Shown here: positions 1-5,341 of the stretch, piece after piece
How positions within the stretch are numbered: the first letter of the stretch is position 1
Layout: each line of letters starts with the position of its first letter
Assembly (NCBI GenBank): GCA_947484105.1
Contig: CANKON010000116.1
Location: forward strand, 1-5,341
Reading direction: 5' to 3'
Source of the DNA: Methylococcaceae bacterium
GTDB lineage: Bacteria; Pseudomonadota; Gammaproteobacteria; Methylococcales; Methylomonadaceae
Length of the DNA: 5,341 bases
Position numbers and translations under genes: made by a program
The notes under the pieces: generated by a model
What the model saw: only the letters and a program-made list of their open reading frames with translations
Database searches by the model: none
What the model was told of the DNA's origin: nothing

Positions 1-1521
1 CAACAAGCCGCGCCATTTCTGGTTTTTCAAGAAAGTAACGTAATTATTCGTGCATTGCGTGACCATTTGCGAAACAACATTGACGAAATTCTTATCGATG
101 ATTTGGAAGCGTTTAATCTTGTAAAAAGTTTCTTAAAGCAAGTCATTCCAGATTTTTTGAGCAAAATTAGACTTTATAAAGATGCCGTGCCGTTATTCAA
201 CAAATATCACATCGAATCGCAAATCGAAATTGCGTATAACCGTGAAGTTTCGTTGCCATCGGGCGGTTCTATTGTAATTGATCACACCGAAGCGTTAACC
301 TCAATTGACATCAACTCGGCGCGTGCGACAAAAGGCAGTGACATCGAAGAAACTGCGTTCAATACCAATTTAGAAGCCGCTGAAGAAATTGCCCGTCAAT
401 TGCGTTTGCGCGATTTAGGGGGGTTATTTGTGATTGATTTCATCGATATGGGGTCGATTAAACACCAACGCCAAGTCGAAACACATTTACGCGAAGCGAT
501 AAAAATTGACCGCGCTCGGATTCAAACGGGACGAATTTCACGTTTTGGGTTGCTGGAAATGTCACGCCAACGAATGCGTCCGTCTTTGGGCGATTCGACG
601 CAATTGGTTTGCCCACGTTGTAAAGGTCAAGGCACGATTCGTAACGTTGAATCGGTTGCGTTATCAGTGTTGCGTGTGATTGAAGAAGATGCCATGAAAA
701 AAGGCGTTGAGAAAATCATCGCGCATTTGCCCATTGAATGCGCGGCATTTTTATTGAATGAAAAACGCAGCGTGATTGAACGGTTAGAAAATCGTTTAAA
801 AGTCGGAATTGTAATTTTACCGAGTCGACATTTAGAAACGCCGTCTTATGAAGTTGAAGTGATTCGTGAACGCGATTATCACGAAGAAAAAGCAAGTTAT
901 TCACAAATCAAAGCTGAAACGATTCAAGTTCCTGAATTTGTCCAACACGCAAAACATCAAACTCAAATTGCAAAACCTGCGGCAGTCACCGAATTTATGC
1001 ACGATTCACCTGCACCAAATTTGAATAAAAATGAAGCCGCCATTTTGATAAAACGTTTTTGGGGAAAATTATCAAAATCGGTTTCAGGAAATGACGTTGA
1101 AATTATTGATGATTTTATACCCACCGACGGTGATTTGGATGATTCGCCAGAAATATCCATCGAGCCAGCTCGTAGTTCAAAAAACAAAAATAATCGTCGC
1201 AACAAAAATCAACGAAATCAAAAACAACGTGGCGCAAAACCCGTTGTAGTGGGTGAAGAAATTATTGCGGTTTCATATACAAACGAGATTGTTTTAACTG
1301 AAAGTTTGCCGATTGAAGTGGATGCGGAAAGAGTGAGTGAAATCGTCGCGGATGCGACGGCAACACCGCGTAAAAATAATAATCGTAATAATTTACGTCG
1401 GGGTCCAAATCGCCGCCGCCCACGCAATCCTGATTATAAAAAGCCTGAAGGTGATAGTGTCGATTTTGTTGAAAATGCAAAGTCTTCGATTGAAGCATCG
1501 CATTCTGAAAGTACCGATTAA
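1..1521 (+). CDS. rne: Ribonuclease E, 5'-truncated by the window edge (catalytic core and C-terminal tail)
   Basis: Essential endoribonuclease of mRNA decay and of rRNA/tRNA processing, normally a tetramer on the inner face of the membrane. The frame is open from base 1, so the start lies upstream; 506 residues are visible. They begin near E. coli residue 201, so the S1 and 5'-sensor regions are off-window. Visible in order: the DNase I-like catalytic domain, with Asp in SIDINSA (codon 307-309) and Asp in VIDFIDM (codon 436-438), matching the Mg-binding D303/D346 with the same 43-residue spacing; the zinc-link CPRC (610-621), matching C404/C407; and the small domain to about base 990. A hydrophobic/basic amphipathic segment follows at 1036-1083 (ILIKRFWGKLSKSV), resembling the E. 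coli membrane-targeting helix. The tail of about 160 residues is low-complexity with two Arg/Asn/Lys islands (1171-1239, 1366-1443). The tail argues against RNase G. No degradosome-partner microdomain is recognisable by eye. Confidence 0.97.
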   Translation, partial: QQAAPFLVFQESNVIIRALRDHLRNNIDEILIDDLEAFNLVKSFLKQVIPDFLSKIRLYKDAVPLFNKYHIESQIEIAYNREVSLPSGGSIVIDHTEALTSIDINSARATKGSDIEETAFNTNLEAAEEIARQLRLRDLGGLFVIDFIDMGSIKHQRQVETHLREAIKIDRARIQTGRISRFGLLEMSRQRMRPSLGDSTQLVCPRCKGQGTIRNVESVALSVLRVIEEDAMKKGVEKIIAHLPIECAAFLLNEKRSVIERLENRLKVGIVILPSRHLETPSYEVEVIRERDYHEEKASYSQIKAETIQVPEFVQHAKHQTQIAKPAAVTEFMHDSPAPNLNKNEAAILIKRFWGKLSKSVSGNDVEIIDDFIPTDGDLDDSPEISIEPARSSKNKNNRRNKNQRNQKQRGAKPVVVGEEIIAVSYTNEIVLTESLPIEVDAERVSEIVADATATPRKNNNRNNLRRGPNRRRPRNPDYKKPEGDSVDFVENAKSSIEASHSESTD

Positions 1522-1528
1522 AAAATCT

Positions 1529-1855
1529 CTAATTCCAAAAGATAGCCAACCAAACCGTGTGTTCATGTTCAAGCGTTGAAATCACACGGTGTTTTAAATG
1601 AACGGGCAGATATAAATAATCGCCCGTTTTTAGCATTACCTGCTCGCCATTTTCATATTCAATGACACCACCGCCTTGCAACACAATCACCCATTCATTT
1701 TCCAATTGGTCGTACCATTGCCCAGCGGGTGTGTGATGACCGTGCGAAATAATGCGTTCTATCCGAACATTTTTTTGTGAAAGCAACACCTCAATACATT
1801 CCTCAGGTAAATTTTTTGGTAACGATTGATAAAGATTTGGCACATTATTTACCAT
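1529..1855 (-). CDS. Small single-domain cupin protein, function unknown
   Basis: A 108-residue beta-barrel protein of the cupin superfamily, probably cytosolic because no signal peptide is seen. Motif 1 is degenerate: the usual HxH pair is replaced by WYD (residues 47-49), while the Glu (E54 in NEW) and the Gly seven residues later (G61) remain. Motif 2 is recognisable as G78-DYLYL-P84 followed by H86 and H89. A metal site built from D49, E54 and H89 (perhaps H86) is possible but is inference. The ATG at 1853-1855 overlaps the last 11 nt of recN, and only a weak GGA-type ribosome site precedes it, which fits translational coupling to recN. The stop (TAG) is 7 nt from the convergent rne stop. 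A minus-strand run of six T at 1520-1525 follows the stop, but I see no strong stem before it. Substrate and role are unknown; small cupins include enzymes, sugar binders and stress proteins. Confidence 0.85.
   Translation of the reverse strand: MVNNVPNLYQSLPKNLPEECIEVLLSQKNVRIERIISHGHHTPAGQWYDQLENEWVIVLQGGGVIEYENGEQVMLKTGDYLYLPVHLKHRVISTLEHEHTVWLAIFWN
1554..1595 (+). terminator. Candidate terminator hairpin 1 for rne
   Basis: A perfect 8 bp stem pairs ACCGTGTG (1554-1561) with CACACGGT (1583-1590) and is followed by GTTTT. The 21 nt loop contains its own perfect 5 bp mini-stem (TTCAA/TTGAA, 1568-1580). It starts 33 nt after the rne stop and lies inside the 3' end of the convergent cupin gene. 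The T tract is short and offset by a G, so termination may be partial. Confidence 0.5.
1601..1631 (+). terminator. Candidate Rho-independent terminator 2 for rne
   Basis: A perfect GC-rich 7 bp stem pairs AACGGGC (1601-1607) with GCCCGTT (1622-1628) around a 14 nt loop. The last two T of the stem begin a run of five T (1627-1631). The polarity fits plus-strand transcripts leaving rne; on the minus strand no comparable T run follows the stem. It lies about 80 nt past the rne stop, entirely within the cupin reading frame. The long AT-rich loop is the weak point. Confidence 0.6.
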
Positions 1856-3518
1856 TCGTTCCGAATAACATTTCTCTTGCGTGTGCTAACGTGTTGTAGG
1901 TTAATTCCACGCCTCCCAGCATTCGCGCTGTTTCAACAACACGTTCTTCTTCCGTTAATAATCGCACTTGTGATGCTGTCATGTCAGCATGATGTTGTTT
2001 TTCAACATACAAATGTTGATGCGCTTGTGCGGCAACTTGCGGTAAATGTGTCACACACAAAACTTGGCGATTTCCACTTAATTGACGTAATTTTTGTCCC
2101 ACAATTTCAGCAATTCCGCCGCCAATTCCCGAATCAACTTCATCGAAAATCATGGTTGGCGTGGTTTTATCATTTGCCGTCGTGACTTGAATCGCCAAAC
2201 TAATTCGTGATAATTCACCGCCCGATGCTACTTTTGATAATGGTTTGGGAGGTAATCCTACATTTGCACTAATTAAAAATGTGATGCTGTCGTTGCCATT
2301 CAATTTAGGTATTTCCGTTGCCAGAACGCTCACCTCAATCAAAAATTCACCGTTCGGCATCCCTAATTCTTTCATCATGCGTGAAATGTGTTGCTGCAAT
2401 TTTTTTGCACTTTTTTGACGTTGTGCTGTTAATTCTGCTGCCAATGGAAAATACGCTTGCTGATATTTCGCCGTGAGCTGTTCTAATTCGGCAATGCGTT
2501 CGCCACAGTGACTGAGTTGCGCGAGTTCATTTTCTAACTCCTGTTGAAATTCAAAAAGAGCTTCGGGTTTAACATGATGCTTGCGACTTAACGTTTGCAA
2601 CACGCTAATTTGTTGCTCGATTTCTTGTAATTGAGTGGGATCTGCGTCTTGGTTTTCTAAAAAATGTCGCAATTCATAAATCGCTTCTTCAATTTGAATT
2701 TGCGCTTCGTTGAGCAGGGCATTGACAGGTTTTAATTCAGGCGCGAATTGTTCCAGTTGCGTTAAGGCTTTGAGCGAATTTTTTAATTGCCGATGTACCG
2801 ATTTATCGTCGTCATAAAGCGTACCTATTTCTGTTTGCCCCGTCGTTAAAATTTGCTCTAAATTCGCTAATTTCCGATGTGAATCTGACAATGCGCCGTA
2901 ATCAAATTGTGCCAAATTCAAGGTTTCCAATTCTTCGAGTTGGTAACGCAATAAGGCTTCGCGTTGTTGTGCCTCGGATTGTTTTTTTTGTAAGTGTTGA
3001 AGTTCGTGTTCGGCGAGTTGCCATTGTCGAAAACAGCCATTTAAACGCTCAAGTAGTTCGGCATTTTTACCATAAACATCGAGCAAACGGCGTTGTTCTT
3101 CACTTTCGAGTAGTGTCAAATAAGCGTGTTGACCGTGAATTTCGACTAATTGGCGTGTAAACAGTTGTAACGTTTGTAACGTCACAGGATGATTGTTTAT
3201 AAAGGCTTTTGAACGCCCGTCACTGTTGATAATGCGACGAATTAAACATTGCTGATTTTCGTCAAAATCATTGTCTTGTAACCACGTTAAAGCGAGTGGC
3301 AGTGCGGTTAAATCAAATTCCAAATTCACTTCGGCACGTTTGCAGTTCGGACGTACATAATCCGCCGTTGCCCGTTCGCCTAACGCTAAACCCAGTGCTG
3401 TCAGCAAAATTGATTTTCCTGCCCCCGTTTCACCTGTTAAAACTGTCATGCCTTGTGATAAATCAAGTTGCAGCGTTTTGACAATGGCTAAATCTAAAAT
3501 CGATAAATTTAAAAGCAT
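1845..3518 (-). CDS. recN: DNA repair protein RecN (SMC-like ATPase)
   Basis: RecN is a cytosolic SMC-family ATPase that acts at DNA double-strand breaks, helping to hold DNA together during RecA-dependent recombination. At 557 residues it is close to the E. coli length (about 553). Visible in order: N-terminal ATPase half with Walker A GETGAGKS (residues 29-36); a long Glu/Gln/Leu-rich coiled-coil region (roughly 150-370); ABC signature SGGEL (432-436); Walker B with the D-E pair (TMIFDEVD, 455-462); and switch His in CVTHLPQ (H491). All ATPase motifs are intact. The ATG start fits the family N-terminus (a short strand, then GMTVLTGETG). No Shine-Dalgarno precedes it; the stop of the upstream gene is only 3 nt away, so translation is probably coupled. 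The 3' end overlaps the cupin start. recN is LexA-controlled in many bacteria, but I find no CTG-N10-CAG box in the upstream region at 3849-3940. Confidence 0.97.
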   Translation of the reverse strand: MLLNLSILDLAIVKTLQLDLSQGMTVLTGETGAGKSILLTALGLALGERATADYVRPNCKRAEVNLEFDLTALPLALTWLQDNDFDENQQCLIRRIINSDGRSKAFINNHPVTLQTLQLFTRQLVEIHGQHAYLTLLESEEQRRLLDVYGKNAELLERLNGCFRQWQLAEHELQHLQKKQSEAQQREALLRYQLEELETLNLAQFDYGALSDSHRKLANLEQILTTGQTEIGTLYDDDKSVHRQLKNSLKALTQLEQFAPELKPVNALLNEAQIQIEEAIYELRHFLENQDADPTQLQEIEQQISVLQTLSRKHHVKPEALFEFQQELENELAQLSHCGERIAELEQLTAKYQQAYFPLAAELTAQRQKSAKKLQQHISRMMKELGMPNGEFLIEVSVLATEIPKLNGNDSITFLISANVGLPPKPLSKVASGGELSRISLAIQVTTANDKTTPTMIFDEVDSGIGGGIAEIVGQKLRQLSGNRQVLCVTHLPQVAAQAHQHLYVEKQHHADMTASQVRLLTEEERVVETARMLGGVELTYNTLAHAREMLFGTNGK

Positions 3519-3521
3519 AAG

Positions 3522-3848
3522 TTAATCAAGTATCGTTTTTTCCAAAATCACACGCAAATTTTCGGGCATATCAAGTGTTTCCAAATCCCAATTTTCGTGG
3601 ACTAACACATCATGCAAACAATTTTGCATGATGTCATGGGCTTTATTCGTGGCTTCGGCAATCAGTTTGTGTGTTTTTAAATTCAAAAAAGCTTCGTTAC
3701 CGTTCATACATTTTTTTTGATATTCAAACAATCTGCGTAAATAGGCTACCTGCTCACTTACTTGACTGGGACAAGCGCACATATAAACAAAACCCTGTTC
3801 ACGGATTTTTTCAATTTGTGTCGCAGTATATTGAATATTCAGTTCCAC
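3522..3848 (-). CDS. Uncharacterised 108-residue Cys-containing protein, first gene of the recN operon
   Basis: I do not recognise a named family. The protein is predicted cytosolic and mostly helical, with no signal peptide or membrane segment. It carries four cysteines: a C-x-C-P motif (C24, C26) after a VYM segment, C47 in YQKKCMN, and C77 in MQNCLH, plus His at 60, 71, 79 and 84. The C-x-C / C / C arrangement could bind a metal or Fe-S cluster or form disulfides, but this is inference. The C-terminal part (DLETLDMPENLR) looks like a structured end, not random drift. The start is GTG (3846-3848), chosen because an AAGGAGT ribosome site lies 5 nt upstream and no better start exists. It leads the tight unit ORF108-recN-cupin, with 3 nt to recN, and is divergent from the LysR-type gene. 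Coding is supported by this spacing, the strong ribosome site and ordinary codon use. Confidence 0.8.
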   Translation of the reverse strand: MELNIQYTATQIEKIREQGFVYMCACPSQVSEQVAYLRRLFEYQKKCMNGNEAFLNLKTHKLIAEATNKAHDIMQNCLHDVLVHENWDLETLDMPENLRVILEKTILD

Positions 3849-3853
3849 AATAA

Positions 3854-3860
3854 ACTCCTT
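3854..3860 (-). promoter_or_regulatory. Strong Shine-Dalgarno site fixing the GTG start of the ORF108 gene
   Basis: On the minus strand AAGGAGT is followed by 5 nt and then GTG. It is the best ribosome site in the window and may serve the whole unit, since recN has none of its own. Confidence 0.8.
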
Positions 3861-3865
3861 AACTG

Positions 3866-3895
3866 ATTAAATTTGATTAGATTATTTTTTGTAAA
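3866..3895 (-). promoter_or_regulatory. Weak candidate sigma-70 promoter for the ORF108-recN-cupin unit
   Basis: On the minus strand TTTACA (3890-3895, 5 of 6 consensus bases) and TTTAAT (3866-3871, 5 of 6) are 18 nt apart. The predicted start near 3859 would fall inside the ribosome site, leaving almost no leader. The true promoter may therefore lie further up in this AT-rich stretch, where chance matches are easy. Confidence 0.25.
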
Positions 3896-3909
3896 TTATT
3901 GGGGTAAGT

Positions 3910-3939
3910 TTAACGTTTGTTTGTGTTCCAGTATATGAT
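3910..3939 (+). promoter_or_regulatory. Candidate sigma-70 promoter for the LysR-type regulator gene
   Basis: TTAACG (3910-3915, 4 of 6) and TATGAT (3934-3939, 5 of 6) are separated by 18 nt. Transcription from about 3946 would give a leader of about 54 nt before the ATG at 4000. The promoter lies in the divergent gap shared with ORF108, so one bound regulator could affect both directions, though I see no clear T-N11-A dyad there. Confidence 0.45.
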
Positions 3940-3999
3940 TTGACCTACATACAACTCACAAAACAATCATTAATCGATACCAAAAAGGATAGAAAAACA

Positions 4000-4929
4000 A
4001 TGGATAAATTAACCAGTATGAGAGTATTTGAACGTGTTGCCAAAGCAGGCAGTTTTGTTGGTGGCGCACGCGAACTTGGTATTTCTCGTGCGATGGCAAC
4101 AAAACACATCATGTTTCTTGAAGCAGATTTACGCACGCGCTTGTTTAATCGTACGACACGCAGTTTGAGTTTAACGGATATGGGCGTGGCATATTTAGAA
4201 CGCTGTTCTCAAGTGTTACTTGATATTGAAGATATGGAATCGGCAATTACTTATTTGCAATCTGAACTGCGTGGAACGTTAAAAATCAGCGCCCCCCCTG
4301 TGATTGGAGCTACGCATATTACTCGCGCGGTAGCGGAATTTTTAAAACTTTATCCCGACTTAAATGTTGAAATGATTTTGCAAAGTAGTCACGCAGATTT
4401 GATTGAAGACGGTATCGATATTGCGATTTATTTGGGAGACTTAGAAGACACCAGTATGGTGGCGCGAAAATTGGCGAGTTCGTCAATGATTGTGTGTGGG
4501 TCGCCCGACTATTTGGAAAAATACGGTATTCCAGAAACGCCTGAAGATTTGGTGCATCACAGTTGTTTAGTGAATTGGGCGAGCGCACCGCAAGATAAAT
4601 GGAAATTCAAAACAGAAAAGGGTTTTACAACGATTCATGTGTCAGGACGTATGCAAACAAATGTTGCAGAAGCAAATCGGGTGGCAGCCTTGAATGGATT
4701 GGGTTTAGTGGTTTTAGCCACTTACGTTGTGCGGCGTGACATTGAAAAAGGTAAATTGCAAACGGTGTTACAAAATTATGCGTTACCGCCATTAGACATT
4801 CACGCAGTTTATCCACATCGAAAATATCTGTCTGCAAAAGTACGTTGTTTTTTAGATTTTTTACAGCAATGGTTAGAACCGCGTGTATCCATTTCGTATT
4901 CGAGAGAAATCAAAATAGACTTCACTTAA
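4000..4929 (+). CDS. LysR-type transcriptional regulator (CrgA-like group)
   Basis: A DNA-binding regulator, usually tetrameric, that responds to a small effector. The start is ATG at 4000, giving 309 residues: AAAGGA (3984-3989) lies 10 nt upstream and the protein then opens MDKLTSMRVF, typical of the family. An in-frame TTG at 3940 would add 20 residues unlike the family and would run through the leader. Winged helix-turn-helix is at about residues 1-60 (GSFVGGARELGISRAMATKHI, then the RLFNRTTRSLSLT wing), a linker helix at 61-90, and the periplasmic-binding-protein-like effector domain from GTLKISAPP (about 91) to about 295. The GIDIAIYLGDLEDTSMVARKL segment is typical of the CrgA-like subgroup. 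The effector cannot be read from the sequence. The gene is divergent from ORF108 and lies 165 bp upstream of a cytochrome gene whose leader holds several dyads, making that gene a plausible target. The domain structure appears complete. Confidence 0.93.
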   Translation: MDKLTSMRVFERVAKAGSFVGGARELGISRAMATKHIMFLEADLRTRLFNRTTRSLSLTDMGVAYLERCSQVLLDIEDMESAITYLQSELRGTLKISAPPVIGATHITRAVAEFLKLYPDLNVEMILQSSHADLIEDGIDIAIYLGDLEDTSMVARKLASSSMIVCGSPDYLEKYGIPETPEDLVHHSCLVNWASAPQDKWKFKTEKGFTTIHVSGRMQTNVAEANRVAALNGLGLVVLATYVVRRDIEKGKLQTVLQNYALPPLDIHAVYPHRKYLSAKVRCFLDFLQQWLEPRVSISYSREIKIDFT

Positions 4930-4936
4930 TTTTAGT

Positions 4937-4949
4937 TTATGGTTCATAA
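4937..4949. promoter_or_regulatory. T-N11-A dyad (TTATG-N3-CATAA), candidate LysR-type box
   Basis: A perfect 5 bp inverted repeat with a 3 nt centre starts 8 nt after the regulator's stop codon. Its outer bases fit the T-N11-A rule of LysR-type operators. It overlaps the first GGTT-N6-AACC element. Assigning it to the adjacent regulator is inference. Confidence 0.4.
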
Positions 4950-4976
4950 CAACCTGCTACTGGTTGAAAACAACCT
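4940..4976. repeat. Tandem pair of 16 bp palindromic repeats, 21 bp apart (candidate operator)
   Basis: The repeats at 4940-4955 and 4961-4976 match TGGTTSAWAACAACCT, differing at two positions (14 of 16 identical). Each contains the palindrome GGTT-N6-AACC, and the second is extended to GGTTG-AAAA-CAACC. The period is 21 bp, two helical turns, so two protein dimers could bind on the same DNA face. The same bases can also fold as mutually exclusive hairpins in RNA (CAACC 4950-4954 with GGTTG 4962-4966, or GGTTG 4962-4966 with CAACC 4971-4975). No T tract follows, so a terminator is unlikely. Confidence 0.6.
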
Positions 4977-4997
4977 ATTAAAGTTTAATGAATTCAA

Positions 4998-5008
4998 ATG
5001 GTTGCCAT
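4998..5008. promoter_or_regulatory. ATGG-N3-CCAT dyad near the -35 position of the cytochrome promoter
   Basis: A perfect 4 bp inverted repeat with a 3 nt centre. Its surroundings, ATGGTTGCCATAA, resemble ATGGTTCATAA at 4939-4949 with two extra bases. It centres about 39 bp before the predicted transcript start, where an activation half-site of a LysR-type regulator would sit. The dyad is short and could be chance. Confidence 0.3.
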
Positions 5009-5026
5009 AAAAATAGGGAGTGAATG

Positions 5027-5035
5027 TGGTATTAT
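5027..5035 (+). promoter_or_regulatory. Extended -10 promoter candidate for the cytochrome gene
   Basis: TGG followed by TATTAT (5030-5035, 5 of 6 consensus) forms a TGn-extended -10 element. No good -35 stands at 16-18 nt; TTGCCA (5002-5007) is 22 nt away. A promoter lacking a proper -35 often depends on an activator, which fits the upstream palindromes. The predicted transcript start is near 5042, giving a leader of about 53 nt. Confidence 0.45.
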
Positions 5036-5080
5036 GCTACGCTGTAATCGTTATGGCTAAATTTGATAAAAACATTAACC

Positions 5081-5088
5081 AAAGGGTG
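5081..5088 (+). promoter_or_regulatory. Ribosome binding site of the cytochrome gene
   Basis: AAAGGGTG ends 6 nt before the ATG at 5095. It decides between this start and the in-frame ATG at 5053, which has no purine-rich site upstream. Confidence 0.65.
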
Positions 5089-5094
5089 AATACG

Positions 5095-5341
5095 ATGAAA
5101 AAATTATTGTTATTACTGTGTATTTCTAGCAGCTGTTTCGCAGCGGAACCTTCAGCAGAGCGTCAAAGCGAAATTCGCGCGTTCGTACAAAATACTTGTG
5201 CTGGCTGCCACGGCGCAGGATTACAAGGCGCAATGGGACCGTCACTTAAACCCGAAGCATTGGCAAACAAAGCTGATGATTTGTTGATTACAACAATTAC
5301 GAATGGTCGCAAAGGAACGCTAATGTCGTCCTGGAAATCAA
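5095..5341 (+). CDS. nirC: Exported c-type cytochrome, cytochrome c55X (NirC)-like, 3'-truncated by the window edge
   Basis: The first 82 residues of a small periplasmic monohaem cytochrome c. A signal peptide is clear: MKK, a hydrophobic run of Leu, then a likely cleavage after CFA (residue 16). The haem-attachment motif CAGCH is at residues 35-39. GRKGTLMSSW (71-80) corresponds to the GRPGTPMPPW-type segment of cytochrome c55X, with M77 as the probable distal haem ligand. The LQGAMGPSLKPEALANKADDLL stretch also resembles NirC. In denitrifiers NirC is encoded in the nir cluster and is linked to electron transfer to NirS or to haem d1 maturation; that role here is inferred from similarity alone. 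The start at 5095 is chosen because AAAGGGTG (5081-5088) lies just upstream. An in-frame ATG at 5053 lacks a ribosome site and would put 14 polar residues before the signal peptide. A different short cytochrome c cannot be excluded without the C-terminus. Confidence 0.72.
   Translation, partial: MKKLLLLLCISSSCFAAEPSAERQSEIRAFVQNTCAGCHGAGLQGAMGPSLKPEALANKADDLLITTITNGRKGTLMSSWKS

Noticed and set aside
1520..1525. Six-T run on the minus strand after the cupin stop as a terminator for the ORF108-recN-cupin unit
   Set aside because: No stable stem precedes it on the minus strand; termination there cannot be supported from sequence alone.
1826..3481. Open frames on the plus strand across recN (e.g. 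1826-2185, 2879-3160, 3296-3481)
   Set aside because: They are antisense shadows of the intact recN coding sequence with no family resemblance and no supporting ribosome sites.
3940..3999. TTG start extending the LysR-type protein by 20 residues
   Set aside because: The ATG at 4000 has a suitable ribosome site and gives the family-typical N-terminus; the extension contains no recognisable family sequence.
4062..4110. Possible defect in the LysR-type helix-turn-helix, where MATKH replaces the common AVSKH pattern
   Set aside because: The change is conservative and the rest of the winged helix is intact, so loss of DNA binding is not supported.
5024..5047. Seven-codon mini-ORF starting ATGTGG after AGGGAG
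   Set aside because: It overlaps the -10 element and would lie mostly upstream of the predicted transcript start; the ribosome site spacing is only 3 nt.
5063..5078. FNR/Dnr-like half-site TTGAT followed by AAAA in the cytochrome leader
   Set aside because: The second half (ACATT) does not match ATCAA, and the position is inside the predicted leader, too close to the ATG for activation.
5053..5094. Upstream in-frame ATG for the cytochrome gene
   Set aside because: It has no ribosome site and would place a polar 14-residue stretch ahead of a clean signal peptide.

Overview
The window looks like a chromosomal segment from a low-to-moderate-GC gammaproteobacterium-like organism. RNase E, RecN and the regulator all read as standard proteobacterial proteins. 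The catalytic core of RNase E aligns by eye with the E. coli enzyme without gaps from the first catalytic Asp to the zinc-link cysteines. The start of a cytochrome c55X (NirC)-like gene suggests a respiratory nitrite-reduction (nir) locus beyond the right edge. I cannot name the genus. There is no IS element, CRISPR array, tRNA or rRNA.

Layout: (1) 1-1521, plus strand: the 3' three quarters of rne, with a short C-terminal tail carrying a membrane-helix-like segment and two Arg/Asn-rich islands. (2) 1529-3848, minus strand: a tight three-gene unit, read right to left. It comprises a 108-residue Cys-containing protein of unknown function (GTG start, strong Shine-Dalgarno), recN (3 nt gap, no Shine-Dalgarno of its own) and a small cupin (start overlaps the recN end by 11 nt). 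The cupin gene converges on rne with only 7 nt between stop codons, and the likely rne terminator hairpins lie inside the cupin coding sequence. (3) 3849-3999: a divergent intergenic region with a candidate promoter for the LysR-type regulator. (4) 4000-4929, plus strand: a LysR-type (CrgA-like) regulator. (5) 4930-5094: a 165 bp gap with an unusual cluster of palindromes (two GGTT-N6-AACC sites 21 bp apart, one TTATG-N3-CATAA dyad and one ATGG-N3-CCAT dyad) upstream of an extended -10 promoter. (6) 5095-5341: the 5' end of an exported c-type cytochrome gene, cut by the window edge.

Functionally there are three blocks: RNA turnover (rne), recombinational repair with two uncharacterised partners (ORF108-recN-cupin), and a regulator plus cytochrome block whose intergenic palindromes suggest controlled expression of the cytochrome operon. 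The points most worth a second look are the palindrome cluster, the unknown Cys protein translationally linked to recN, and the terminators of rne hidden antisense in the cupin gene.
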